The notes under the pieces are model-generated. The model made no database searches, was not told the DNA's origin, and saw only the letters and a program-made list of their open reading frames with translations. Position numbers and translations under genes: made by a program. Below are positions 25,645-35,531 of a stretch of 64,000 nt of DNA, one piece after another (positions within the stretch are counted from its first letter, which is position 1; each line of letters opens with the position of its first letter). This stretch comes from G965218495 sp965218495 (GTDB lineage Bacteria > Bacteroidota > Rhodothermia > Rhodothermales > Bin80), in the NCBI GenBank assembly GCA_965218495.1, contig OZ244626.1, positions 4,154,001 to 4,218,000 of the forward strand. The letters run 5' to 3'.

Positions 25645-28101
25645 CTAGTCGCCCGACGGGTTCGCCACCTCCACTTCACGTGGGGGCGCGTTCCTGACGT
25701 ACGCGTCCAGCCAGCGGTCCGTTTCCCAGAGAACGTGAAGGATCGACTCCCTCGACCGATATCCATGGCTCTCGTGCGGCAGCATGACCAGTCGCGCGGT
25801 CTTGCCAAGGCCTTTCAGTGCACCGTAGAGTCTGCGGCTTTGCATCGGAAAAGTGCCGGAGTTGTTGTCGGCCTCCCCATGAATCAGGAGGATAGGCTCG
25901 TTGATCTTGTCCACATGCATGAAGGGCGACATATAGTAATAGGTCTCCGGGGACTCCCAGAAGAGGCGCTGCTCGTTTTGAAACCCGAACGGCGTTAGCG
26001 TCCTGTTGTACGCGCCGCTACGCGCAATACCGGCACGAAAGAGCTCGGAGTGCGCTAAGAGGTTTGCGGTCATGAACGCGCCATACGAATGTCCGCCTAT
26101 GGCCACGCGATCCGGGTCCAAGACGCCGCGCCGAGCACCTTCTTCAATCGCGCTCCTGGCGTTGCTGATCAGCTGCTCGCGGAAGGTGTCATTGGGCTCC
26201 TGATCCCCTTCCCCGATCACAGGCATGGAGGCATTGTTGACTACGGCATAGCCTCGCGTCACGTACGGCACGAATCCCGAGTAGCTTACGGACATGAACT
26301 GGTACGGGCTGTCCCGCCGCTGCCCTGCCGCATCCGCGCTCTTGAATTCGCTCGGGTACGCCCACACGAGTCCGGGCAGGGGTCCGTCACGCTCCGCGTC
26401 GTAGTCCGGAGGCAGGTACAGCGTAGCACTCAGCGGAATGCCATCCTCCCGCGTGTACTGAATGACTTCCTTCTGGATGTTGGTCAGCTCCGGGTAGGGA
26501 TGAGGAAAAGCGGTCACAGCCGTGAGACTGACGCTGCTCAGGTCACGGATATAGTAGTTCGGAGGCTCGGTAGTGGTTTCGCGGCGCGTGAGAACTTGTG
26601 TGTGGTACTCGTCCAGAAACATCATGGGGCGCTCGTAATACGGCGCTTGGCTGCGAAAGAGCTCCGTCGTCTCACGGGACTCCAGGTCGAGTTTCCGCAA
26701 AAACGGGCGGTTGCCTTCGGGCGAGGCGCCCCCTCCGGTCAAGAAGAGCACGTTGCCATCTGTGAGCAGCACGGAGGTTCCGTGCTCCGTCCGCTGCAAG
26801 AGCGGCGAACCCGGATTGTTATAGCGGTCTTCCAAGTGCAGGTCAAAGAGCAGTGTCAGCGGCTTGTCCGGGCTGCTCGGATCCATGATATAAGTACGCG
26901 CCTTGCGATCTGTATACCACGACTCACGTACCAACGCGAGATTTTCGTGGCCCCACGTTATGCCACCGTAGCGAAGCTGCAGCTTCAGGAAAGGCGTCGG
27001 GTCACCATCAAACGGCGCCGCCAGCATATAGAGCTGATCCCGGTACTCGGCTTCCACGCGGGCATCGCCGCCGTCCAGTGCCTCCGCCCAGTAGAGGGTC
27101 GCGGCAGCATCTGCACGCCAATTCATGCTGCGGGCTCCCGTGGGGACCGAACCGGGCTTGGTGGGGACGCCTTCTGAGAGCGGCAGCGACGCCACCGTTC
27201 GCACAAGTTGTCCGGCCGCATCATACACCTCTATCGTACGGGGAAAGCGGTAATACGGCACCAGGTAAGAGAAGGGCCGGTTTATCCGCTCTACAAGCAT
27301 GTATTGCCCGTCGGGCGACGGGTTGACGTAGGCAATCAGGCCTGGCTCTCCCATGGCAGCCGTTTCGCCGCTCAGCGAGATGCGCAGCACCTCCGACTGC
27401 AAGTAGTGAGCAAATAGCTCCTCATCAAAGCTGTTTTTCAGGAGATCCTGGTACGTGCGTGCAGGCGCGACTTGTCCGAGATTCTCCTGGATGACGGGCC
27501 CTTTGGGCGCAAGCGGCGCCACTGGAGCTTCCCTGCGGTCTGCCGGAATGGCTTTGACGAGGAGCGTCTGGCTGTCTGACACCCAGCTGTAAGGCGAACC
27601 TGGACCGGCATCATTGACTGCGCGCGCCGTCAGACGCCGCGCCGCTGCCGTCGCAACACTGGCCACGTACACCTCTATGCGGTCGGTCAGGGAAACAGTA
27701 AAGGCTATGTGCTGCCCGTCGGCTGCAAACCCAACGTTACCGATGCGTGAGCCCTCCGGCACGCCGGTGACAGGACGCTCGGCGCCATCGCCCAAGGCCT
27801 TCAGCCCCAGACGCACGAAACCGCCGGAGCGGCTTGGTCCATTATTGCGCGGGTTGATCCGCGTGCCCGCCAGGCGAAGCTCCGGGGCCGCCATGTCGGC
27901 GATGGAGGGCAGACTGGGCGGATGCATGAAAAGCATGACCTGGCGTGTCGGCGAAAACAATACGCTCGGAGTACGAGGCGCGTCAACGAGTTGTGCCAGG
28001 CTTTCCGGGGGGCGCTGGTATTCGGACTGCGCCTGAACGTGCGTGGCAGCTAAGCTCACAGTAAAAGCGAGAGCACTCGCGAGAATTGCGATTCTTTGCA
28101 T
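25645..28101 (-). CDS. S9 family peptidase, glutamyl-endopeptidase-like (S9D)
   Basis: 818 residues from the ATG at 28101, chosen because it follows GAGG and starts a clear signal peptide (MQRIAILASALAFTVS...VQAQ). A further upstream ATG at 28155 would bury the signal. N-terminal propeller (~30-560), then an alpha/beta-hydrolase domain with GGHSYGAFMTANLL (nucleophile Ser), HGEADNNSGTFP (Asp) and LPHESHGYRSRES (His). The block AGIARSGAYNRTLTPFGFQNE is characteristic of the plant chloroplast glutamyl endopeptidase group. Probably a periplasmic peptidase. Confidence 0.88.
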   Translation of the reverse strand: MQRIAILASALAFTVSLAATHVQAQSEYQRPPESLAQLVDAPRTPSVLFSPTRQVMLFMHPPSLPSIADMAAPELRLAGTRINPRNNGPSRSGGFVRLGLKALGDGAERPVTGVPEGSRIGNVGFAADGQHIAFTVSLTDRIEVYVASVATAAARRLTARAVNDAGPGSPYSWVSDSQTLLVKAIPADRREAPVAPLAPKGPVIQENLGQVAPARTYQDLLKNSFDEELFAHYLQSEVLRISLSGETAAMGEPGLIAYVNPSPDGQYMLVERINRPFSYLVPYYRFPRTIEVYDAAGQLVRTVASLPLSEGVPTKPGSVPTGARSMNWRADAAATLYWAEALDGGDARVEAEYRDQLYMLAAPFDGDPTPFLKLQLRYGGITWGHENLALVRESWYTDRKARTYIMDPSSPDKPLTLLFDLHLEDRYNNPGSPLLQRTEHGTSVLLTDGNVLFLTGGGASPEGNRPFLRKLDLESRETTELFRSQAPYYERPMMFLDEYHTQVLTRRETTTEPPNYYIRDLSSVSLTAVTAFPHPYPELTNIQKEVIQYTREDGIPLSATLYLPPDYDAERDGPLPGLVWAYPSEFKSADAAGQRRDSPYQFMSVSYSGFVPYVTRGYAVVNNASMPVIGEGDQEPNDTFREQLISNARSAIEEGARRGVLDPDRVAIGGHSYGAFMTANLLAHSELFRAGIARSGAYNRTLTPFGFQNEQRLFWESPETYYYMSPFMHVDKINEPILLIHGEADNNSGTFPMQSRRLYGALKGLGKTARLVMLPHESHGYRSRESILHVLWETDRWLDAYVRNAPPREVEVANPSGD

Positions 28102-28397
28102 AGCACGGACCTCGTCAAGAATGAATCGATGAAGATACCAATATCGGGGCGCCAATTGTTACTTGTAAGCCGAAGATGGCCCGGCTCAAGGCGTCAAATC
28201 ATGCGCAGGCTTTTGCCAATCCACCCACCCTACATCCGCGATTGAATGTGGCACAAGTTCGGTACGCGGTGTAACGCAGTGCGAAGCAATGGCCATTCTG
28301 TAGTCGCCTGCACCATATGCCCCCGTGTTAGGGAACCCCGGTTCGTGTGATTCAGGGGCTATCCGCAGGCTACGTCATCGACTTGCGGTGTCTCAAG

Positions 28398-31232
28398 CTA
28401 CGCGCTGTCACCTGCCAGTACATGCTTCAAGATGGCGCCAGTATAGGTGCCTTGCGCAGCCAGTTCCTCCGGGGACCCCGCAAAAAGGACGCGACCCCCG
28501 GCATCTCCCCCTTCAGGGCCCAAGTCCACGACATAATCGGCGACCTTGATCACTTCCATGTTGTGCTCAATGACCAGTACCGTGTTGCCCTTGTCCACTA
28601 GCGCCTGCAGCACCTGGAGCAGATAGCGGATGTCTTCAAAGTGCAGCCCCGTTGTAGGCTCATCGAGGATGTACAGGGTGTCGCCTGTGCCCGGGCGGGA
28701 AAGCTCCTTGGAGAGCTTCACCCGCTGCGCCTCGCCTCCCGAAATCGTGGTCGACTGCTGTCCCAGCCGTATATAGCCCAGTCCAACGGACTTCAGGGTC
28801 TGGAGCGTGCGTGCAAGGCGTGGCAGGTGTTTAAAGAACCCTGCGGCCTCTTCGACCGTCATGTCCAGTACATCGGCTATGGATTTGCCTTTGTACTGAA
28901 CCTCTAGCGTCTCCTTGTTGTAGCGCTTCCCGCCGCAAGAATCGCACGTTACGAATACGTCGGGCAGGAAATTCATTTCCAGTCGCATCACGCCGCCCCC
29001 CTTGCACGACTCGCAGCGCCCACCCCCGACGTTAAACGAAAAGCGCCCCTTGCCGTATCCGCGAACGAGGGATTCGGGTATGGATGCGAACAGGTCCCGG
29101 ATATGCGTGAAAAGCCCCGTGTAGGTCGCTGGGTTCGAGCGTGGCGTACGACCGATAGGCTTCTGGTCAATCGCGATGACCTTGCTGATATGTTCCAGCC
29201 CTTCCAGCGCATCGTAAGGGAGCGGCACCACCCTGCCCCGCATCAACACCTTGTTGAGGATGCGCTGCAGCGTTTGGTTGATGAGGGAACTCTTGCCAGA
29301 GCCGCTAACGCCCGTTACGCATATGAAGATGCCAATCGGCAGCACCAGTGTGTCACCCTTAAGGTTGTGTCCAGTAGCTCCTTTCAGGACGAGCACGTCC
29401 TTGCCCTGAGGACGCCTCATGAGTGGTAAGGAGATCTCGCGTGCGCCCGTGAGGTAATCGGCGGTAAGGCTGGGCAGGCCGTTTGTCTTATCAGCCAGCG
29501 CCGCGGGGCTGCCAGCACTGACGACATGGCCGCCATGCTCACCGGCCCCCGGCCCAAGGTCCACCACGAAGTCCGCGCTTTCGATCATCTCGCGGTCGTG
29601 CTCGACCACAAGGACTGAGTTTCCCATGTCCCGCAACTGCTCCAGCGATTCGATGAGCCTGCGGTTGTCGCGAGGGTGCAAGCCGATGGAGGGCTCATCC
29701 AGCACGTACAATACGCCCGTCAGTTGCGTACCGATCTGGGTAGCCAGCCGGATGCGCTGGCTCTCACCTCCGGAAAGTGAGCGCGCTGCGCGATTCAAGC
29801 TGAGATACCCCACGCCAACATCCAACATGAAGGAGAGCCGCTCGTCAATCTCCTTAAGGATCGGAGCAGCGATACGCTGCCGCCGATCGCTGAATTTGAC
29901 CTCGTTAACAAACTGGGAAAGCGACTCGATGTCCATCGCTGCCAGGTCAGCGATATTACGTCCCGCAATGCGGTAGGACAGGGGCTCATTCTTCAGGCGT
30001 GCACCGCCACAGTCCGTGCAGCTGTCCTTGCGCATGAAGCTGCGAATCCACCGGATTTCACTGGTGGATGCGGACCGCAATCGGTGGCGAAAGTGCGAAT
30101 ACAGTCCCTCAAATCGGGTGTGGACTCCCGTCTGGATGCCGTACAGGTGAGATACATCAAACCGCTCTTCCCCGGCGCCATGCAGCACCACCTTCAGGGC
30201 CTCCGGAGAAAACTGCCGCAGGGGCGTGTCGATATCGAATTGATACCGCTCACCCACGACACTGAGCAACTCCATGAGCGTGGCGCTTCTGGAGGTGTCC
30301 AACAGCGCCAGTCCCCCCTGACGAATGGAACGTTCGCAGTCCGGTATCACTTCCTCATCAATAAATTCGTCGATGAGGCCCAGGCCGTTGCACAGGCTAC
30401 ACGCGCCATACGGCGAGTTAAAAGAGAAGAGCCCGGGTGAAACTTCGCCGTAGGACTTTCCGGTTGCCGGGTCAAAGAGGTGAGTGCTAAATACTCGATC
30501 ATCTTCACCTTTTGTCGCGACAAATAGTGTCCCCGAGCCCATATCGAGTGCCGTCTGTACACTCTGGCGCACGCGTGCTCGGATATTGCCGCGAATCTTG
30601 ATGCGGTCCACGACCACGTCAATGTCGTGCGTTTGATAGCGCGCGACCTTCATGCTTGGCTCAATGATGCGCATGGTCCCGTTGACGCGCACGCGCGTAA
30701 AGCCTTGCGCTGCGATTCGCTTAAAGCGGTCGCGGTAGTGCCCCTTGCGCCCCCGAACGATTGGCGCCAGAATGGACACCGTGCCCGTGAAATCACTCTG
30801 CAGAATGGCATCAACGATCTCCTTTGTGGACTGCTTCCTCAGCGGCTCACCGCTGACCGGCGAATGCGGCGTACCGACACGCGCAAAAAGGAGTCGCAGG
30901 AAGTCGTATACCTCGGTCACGGTGCCGACCGTAGAGCGCGGGTTGCGCGATACGGACTTTTGCCCGATAGCAATGACGGGAGAGAGGCCATCGATGTAAT
31001 CCACATCAGGCCGTTCCATCACCCCGAGGAATTGCCGGGCGTACGCGCTCAGGCTTTCCAGGTAGCGACGCTGGCCCTCCGCATAGATCGTGTCGAAGGC
31101 CAGACTGCTCTTGCCGGAGCCACTAAGCCCCGTGATCACCACTAGGCGGTCACGGGGTATATCTAGGCTGATATCCTGCAGGTTGTGCTCGCGCGCGCCT
31201 CGGATAGCGATAGTCCGTTGCGGCTGCGTCAT
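28398..31232 (-). CDS. uvrA: UvrABC excinuclease subunit A
   Basis: 944 residues, normal for UvrA. Two ABC ATPase modules: Walker A GLSGSGKSSLAFDT near residue 33 and GVSGSGKSSLINQT near 650; signatures SLSGGESQRIRLATQIG and TISGGEAQRVKLSKEL; zinc-finger cysteines (CSLCNGLG, CTDCGG, CESCKGGG, CDSCGGKR). It recognises helix-distorting DNA lesions with UvrB. rpoZ lies just upstream on the same strand (47-bp gap). Confidence 0.98.
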   Translation of the reverse strand: MTQPQRTIAIRGAREHNLQDISLDIPRDRLVVITGLSGSGKSSLAFDTIYAEGQRRYLESLSAYARQFLGVMERPDVDYIDGLSPVIAIGQKSVSRNPRSTVGTVTEVYDFLRLLFARVGTPHSPVSGEPLRKQSTKEIVDAILQSDFTGTVSILAPIVRGRKGHYRDRFKRIAAQGFTRVRVNGTMRIIEPSMKVARYQTHDIDVVVDRIKIRGNIRARVRQSVQTALDMGSGTLFVATKGEDDRVFSTHLFDPATGKSYGEVSPGLFSFNSPYGACSLCNGLGLIDEFIDEEVIPDCERSIRQGGLALLDTSRSATLMELLSVVGERYQFDIDTPLRQFSPEALKVVLHGAGEERFDVSHLYGIQTGVHTRFEGLYSHFRHRLRSASTSEIRWIRSFMRKDSCTDCGGARLKNEPLSYRIAGRNIADLAAMDIESLSQFVNEVKFSDRRQRIAAPILKEIDERLSFMLDVGVGYLSLNRAARSLSGGESQRIRLATQIGTQLTGVLYVLDEPSIGLHPRDNRRLIESLEQLRDMGNSVLVVEHDREMIESADFVVDLGPGAGEHGGHVVSAGSPAALADKTNGLPSLTADYLTGAREISLPLMRRPQGKDVLVLKGATGHNLKGDTLVLPIGIFICVTGVSGSGKSSLINQTLQRILNKVLMRGRVVPLPYDALEGLEHISKVIAIDQKPIGRTPRSNPATYTGLFTHIRDLFASIPESLVRGYGKGRFSFNVGGGRCESCKGGGVMRLEMNFLPDVFVTCDSCGGKRYNKETLEVQYKGKSIADVLDMTVEEAAGFFKHLPRLARTLQTLKSVGLGYIRLGQQSTTISGGEAQRVKLSKELSRPGTGDTLYILDEPTTGLHFEDIRYLLQVLQALVDKGNTVLVIEHNMEVIKVADYVVDLGPEGGDAGGRVLFAGSPEELAAQGTYTGAILKHVLAGDSA

Positions 31233-31278
31233 CGATCAAGCTGCAGGCAAAGGAAATGCCGCTGCGGGGGGCCTTTCG

Positions 31279-31599
31279 CTACTCTTCCAGGTCGCCCTGC
31301 GGGTCCCGGAAGTAGATTTTGGACTCGAACATCTCCTGTATGGCATTTTCGGTAGGCTCCGGCAGCAATTCGTGCTCCATGGAGATGCGCCGCTGCTCTT
31401 CCAGGAACCGCGGGTCTTCCAGTTCCGTGTCAAAGCCTTCGAAGTAGGACAGCTTGGTGTCAAGCTCTTCCTTCATGCGTGAAGCGATCTGGCGCGAGCG
31501 CTTCGCAAGGATAGCAACGGTTTCGAACAGGTTTCCTGGTTTGCCTTCACCAGCGGCATTTTCTACCAGCGCGTGGACATCCAGCGTCTTAATGGGCAT
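31279..31599 (-). CDS. rpoZ: DNA-directed RNA polymerase omega subunit (Bacteroidota type)
   Basis: 106 residues. The pattern KTLDVHALVENA...GNLFETVAILAKRSRQIASRMKEELDTKLSYFEGF, ending ...ESKIYFRDP, matches the omega-like RpoZ proteins of Bacteroidota, with the conserved AKRARQI-type helix. It helps assemble the polymerase beta' subunit. It precedes uvrA. Confidence 0.8.
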   Translation of the reverse strand: MPIKTLDVHALVENAAGEGKPGNLFETVAILAKRSRQIASRMKEELDTKLSYFEGFDTELEDPRFLEEQRRISMEHELLPEPTENAIQEMFESKIYFRDPQGDLEE

Positions 31600-31661
31600 T
31601 ACTGTAGACAGACGGTTTATCTTTTCGCATTACAACTACTACTGTTCGAACCGGTTCCCCA

Positions 31662-32129
31662 ATGAAGCGCCTCGTCCTTGCTCTGCTTGTTGTCTGCGCC
31701 GGCTGCATGAGCTCACATGAGCCAGAGACCGAGGTTGAGGCGTATGCGCCTTTGCCGTTTGCGGAAGTAGGGCGTGGTGCTCAGGCCTTGGTGGACACGG
31801 TTCACCGCGTAATCCTGAGCGGCGCCGAGTGGGTGGCATACCAGGATTCGCTTCGCCCGCTGATTCCGTTTACGCCGGTCGACTTTGACTTTGAGATGGT
31901 CGTGGTAGCTGCTATACCGGTCCAACGCGGCGGCTACGACCTGCGATTTGAAGAATTTGAGGACTCCGGCGACGTCATCATCGCACGCTACCGCCTTTAC
32001 ATGCCGGGGCAGGACTGTCGCCCCACCGTAGGCACAGGCAACGCCTTCCAGGTTGTGCGGATGGTGCAGAGTGATAAGCCCGTGGCTTTTGAGCGGCTAG
32101 AGGAAGCGCTGGACTGCACGGACTTTTAG
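31662..32129 (+). CDS. lipoprotein with PrcB-like C-terminal domain
   Basis: 155 residues. Signal MKRLVLALLVVCAGC with a lipobox-like CAGC. The C-terminal half (DFDFEMVVVAAIPVQRGGYDLRFE...YRLYMPGQDCRPTVGTGNAFQVVRM) matches the protease-complex-inhibitor PrcB C-terminal domain pattern, including the G-T-x-N/A-F-Q-V-V motif. Divergent from rpoZ across a short intergenic region that probably carries both promoters. Confidence 0.65.
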   Translation: MKRLVLALLVVCAGCMSSHEPETEVEAYAPLPFAEVGRGAQALVDTVHRVILSGAEWVAYQDSLRPLIPFTPVDFDFEMVVVAAIPVQRGGYDLRFEEFEDSGDVIIARYRLYMPGQDCRPTVGTGNAFQVVRMVQSDKPVAFERLEEALDCTDF

Positions 32130-32695
32130 GCTCGGCCCTCGATGTTCGCGCGGGCCGCAGTGGTTGGCCTTTAAGGTGGGCCATGGATGCGGCCCTCGTC
32201 CCTGCGGCTTAACACCTCAATCTCGAGGAGGTTTGAAGCACGCCCCATCTTCTCAACAACCCTACCGGCCAACTCATAAGCTGCTGCGGATGTCGCTGCA
32301 GCACTGCCAGCTGCGCTTCCCATTCCGACATAATTGCCCCTAGACGATTCGTGCTGACTTGATAGCTCATCTGCGTGCTGCTACTGAGTTACTATTGTCG
32401 GCGCCATACAGGCCCGCAAGTGCCTGGGGCTGCGCCCGGATTTGAGCAGGCCTCGGGCATTTCTCCAGAAAACTGCAGCAGTCATATGGTTGATAAGGGT
32501 CTTCATCGATCGAATAGCTTCGTCAGACCAATTTCGTTCTCCAAAGATATCTGTGGACAAAGCATTTCGGCGGAAGTCACTTTCTTGCTAGGCCACCTCA
32601 TAGTTCTCTTCATTTGCCAAGGAACATTTGACAGGTACTTCTGTTTGGTGGCCAGAGGCCCGAGTACGGTCTTGGCTGATTCGCTAAACAAAAAA
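32130..32695. other. stretch without a supported gene
   Basis: A plus-strand frame is open from 32375 into the next gene, but its first ~107 codons look unlike coding sequence. The real start of the next gene is probably at 32696 or slightly later. Confidence 0.4.
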
Positions 32696-33349
32696 ATGGT
32701 AAATACGATGATGCGTCACCTACCCCAGTATGCCCTAATGTGTGCTCTGACCGTCACACTACTTGCGAAGTGCAGTGGCCCTTCTGAGGCGGAAGAGAAT
32801 ACTCCCTTGAACGTTGCCGAGACGGAGAGCCTGCTAAATGGCATTATGGTTGTGTTAGCGGACACGACGCCGGAAATCACGGCCATCCACAGTGCGGGTG
32901 AAGTTACGATTGCATGTCCCGAGGGAGGAGAGGCCCGTGTCACAATAACGACGTCGGACTCCGTAGTCGGAGATACGGCTCGTATAACATCTGATATCGG
33001 CGCCGCTCCGGCGAGCTGTGCACTGAAGGGGAGTGACGGAACTGTGTTCGTTTTAGATGCTAATCCTGGACTGAACTTTTACCAGTCGGTTACGATAGTC
33101 GGGTTCTTTGAATCACTCACAGTCGAGGGCGGCTTGACAGGGCAGGTAGACTGGAAAGCCGACGATCGCAACGGTACCTGCAGCTTTGACATGGACTTGG
33201 AAGCCGCACCGGTCCCGAACAGCAATCCGCCCGCCTTCGAGAGCTCCTTGTCAGGCGATGCCTGTGGTCACGAACTCAGACTGGATGTGACTGATGTAGT
33301 TCAGACATCGGCGCGAAGGCTGGAAGAGCATCTGCGCGTCGCTTCCTGA
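32696..33349 (+). CDS. hypothetical exported protein or lipoprotein
   Basis: 217 residues from the ATG at 32696; ATGs at 32708 and 32711 are also possible. The N terminus has a hydrophobic segment ending in cysteine (CALTVTLLAKC), followed by an acidic linker. The mature part contains paired cysteines (IACPEGGE, ASCALKGS, GTCSFDMD, GDACGHEL) and alternating beta-strand-like segments. No family recognised. Confidence 0.55.
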   Translation: MVNTMMRHLPQYALMCALTVTLLAKCSGPSEAEENTPLNVAETESLLNGIMVVLADTTPEITAIHSAGEVTIACPEGGEARVTITTSDSVVGDTARITSDIGAAPASCALKGSDGTVFVLDANPGLNFYQSVTIVGFFESLTVEGGLTGQVDWKADDRNGTCSFDMDLEAAPVPNSNPPAFESSLSGDACGHELRLDVTDVVQTSARRLEEHLRVAS

Positions 33350-33950
33350 TTGCCCCTGTCGCCTCTCTCAAGGCTGAGTCCGTCTGCGACCCTAAGATCT
33401 GACTGTGCTGGCGGTTCGTATCCTGAACAGCAAGCTCTGTCGAACTCTGTCCGCATGTATTGCCATTCTTCTGTTGACTTGACATACGCTGCAAGCAATT
33501 GAATTTACGCGTAGGAGTCTGCCCGTATGACAGTGTCTGCGCATAGATCTACCGGCTTTTTCTTCCCCTCTTCCGTGTTCATTCGTGGCAACATTTGCCG
33601 CCATCGGACCTGTCTCTAAGTGCCTTCAGAATTCTGCGCTCTCAAGTAGTCAACTGGCAGTTCTAAATCCTTTCTCGTCAAGCCTTTTCCGCCCATAACC
33701 GCGGATGGAAGGGTCGGCTTCGTCCCACTTTAGTAGCTGTGGGCAGCGATGTAGTCCGAGGCACCTTTTTAGGTACCCTGAGGATGGGATAGGCAGTTCA
33801 ACCTGCAACTAGTGCACTTCGGCTCCTGGAGAGAGCTGCGGCATAACGGGTCAAGGACCGTTGGTGGTGCCTGGGAAACCAGAGCTATGGGTACCGCTGA
33901 TATGAATATGGTATTAGGGCTGGGGCGGGCCAATTTCTGAGAGAACAGTA
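33350..33950. other. stretch without a supported gene
   Basis: 600 bp, AT-richer than the neighbours, with no convincing frame. Likely contains the promoter of the large exoprotein gene at 33951. Confidence 0.4.
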
Positions 33951-35531
33951 GTGATCGATCCTTCCGGCAGATATCGCCAATTTGCCTGGCGGCTCTGTAT
34001 TCCATGGCTAGTGGGCTTGACCTGCGCAGCTGCGGCAAATATGGCCGCAGCCCAGACGACGCCCGCCTATCGGCCCCATGTCGTAGTAGTGCAGTTTGCA
34101 GCCGGCACAGGAATTGTCGGCGGAGCTGCCCAAACCGGGCTGCAGACTTTTGATCGTATGGCAGCTACGTACAGCGTGCACAGGATTGAGCGTGTGTTTC
34201 CGTTTCTGGATAATGTGATGCCCACGCCTAAGACCGCACGGAATCTGGACGCACTTCGTCGCACCTACTATGTCCAGTACCGCGCAAACGACGGTCCCAA
34301 AAACGTAGCCAATACGCTGGGTGCGGCAAGAGGCGTAGTCTATGCAGAGCCTGTAGTCATTAACCGGGTTCATGGACCAGAGGCTTTGTACCCAACGGAG
34401 CCTAACGACGCCCTATTCCGCAGCCAGACATACCTCAGACACCTGCGCCTCACGGAGGCCTGGGACGAGATCAAGGGGGAGGACGGCACGCCACCGGTCG
34501 TTATCGCTATCGTTGACGGCGGCGGGGAGTGGCGTCATGAGGACCTTCTCGCCAACGTGTGGACCAATCCGGACGAGGTGGCTAACAACGGGCTGGACGA
34601 CGACGCCAACGGATTCATAGATGATGTGCACGGGATCAATTTTGCCAATGACGATCCGAACAACAATGATCCGACGGGGTTGCCTCAGACGCCGGGCAGT
34701 GCCCTGCATGGAACAGCGGTCGCAGGCGCCGCGAGCGCCGTGACCGACAACACGGTAGGTGTGGCAGGGGCCTCCTGGAATGCTCAGCTAATGCACATCA
34801 ATGCCAGTTGTTCGAAGGGTGACCGAGGCATTTGCTTCGGCTACGAAGGCATTCTCTATGCTGCGGCCAATGGGGCCGATATCATCAATACGAGTTGGGG
34901 CGGCGTAAAAGAAAGCGGAACAGTCATCAACACTATTCATCTAGCTGTGGAACTCGCCACTGACATGGGTGCCTTGGTCGTTGCCAGCGCGGGCAATGCT
35001 AGTAGCAGTAACGATCTGTTTCCCGTGTACCCTGCCGTTCATCCCCGTGTGCTTTCTGTCGGCGCAACGGCCAAGGATTCGCGCCGTAAGTCCTCGTCGT
35101 CAAACTTCGGGAAGCTGGTAAATGTTTTTGCCCCCGGCGAAGACATCCTCAGCACAGCACCTGGCGCCGGGTACACGTCATCGGCCGGAGCATCGTTTTC
35201 AGCACCGCTGGTGTCCGGTGTCGCCGCCCTGGTGAAGGCAAAGTTTCCGGGCATCAGCGCAGACGCGCTGCGGGAGCAGGTACGGCTGGCCAGCGAAAAC
35301 ATGGACGCCCAGAATCCGGGTCTTGCTGGACAGCTGGGGCGTGGATTCGTAAGTGCCATTGCTGCTGTACAAGAGCCTACGCTTCCGGCCGTACGCGTCA
35401 AACGCTGGGCTTGGCGTGACAGCGACGGCAATGGCCAAATTAGCTCAGGGGAAAGCGTGACCGTCAAAGTCGTGATCGCCCGATTAATTCACTATATACC
35501 CTTCCACGGCCCCTTGAGGCCAGTCTGGTGA
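33951..35531 (+). CDS. Secreted S8 (subtilisin-like) protease: 5' part of a gene split by IS1380
   Basis: Starts at GTG 33951 with a signal peptide (AAAANMAAAQ, cut near 35). Subtilase triad: IVDGGGEW (Asp189), LHGTAVAG (His253), GASFSAP (Ser415), with oxyanion Asn in ASAGN. Authentic coding ends at 35478, in the 4-bp target duplication ATCG. The last 18 codons are read from IS1380. The original frame continues at 37867 (GTG ATC G | TG AAT CAC), so this was the front of a ~1393-residue protease-LRR-Ig protein with a T9SS tail. As it stands the protease domain is complete but has lost its sorting signal. Confidence 0.9.
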   Translation: MIDPSGRYRQFAWRLCIPWLVGLTCAAAANMAAAQTTPAYRPHVVVVQFAAGTGIVGGAAQTGLQTFDRMAATYSVHRIERVFPFLDNVMPTPKTARNLDALRRTYYVQYRANDGPKNVANTLGAARGVVYAEPVVINRVHGPEALYPTEPNDALFRSQTYLRHLRLTEAWDEIKGEDGTPPVVIAIVDGGGEWRHEDLLANVWTNPDEVANNGLDDDANGFIDDVHGINFANDDPNNNDPTGLPQTPGSALHGTAVAGAASAVTDNTVGVAGASWNAQLMHINASCSKGDRGICFGYEGILYAAANGADIINTSWGGVKESGTVINTIHLAVELATDMGALVVASAGNASSSNDLFPVYPAVHPRVLSVGATAKDSRRKSSSSNFGKLVNVFAPGEDILSTAPGAGYTSSAGASFSAPLVSGVAALVKAKFPGISADALREQVRLASENMDAQNPGLAGQLGRGFVSAIAAVQEPTLPAVRVKRWAWRDSDGNGQISSGESVTVKVVIARLIHYIPFHGPLRPVW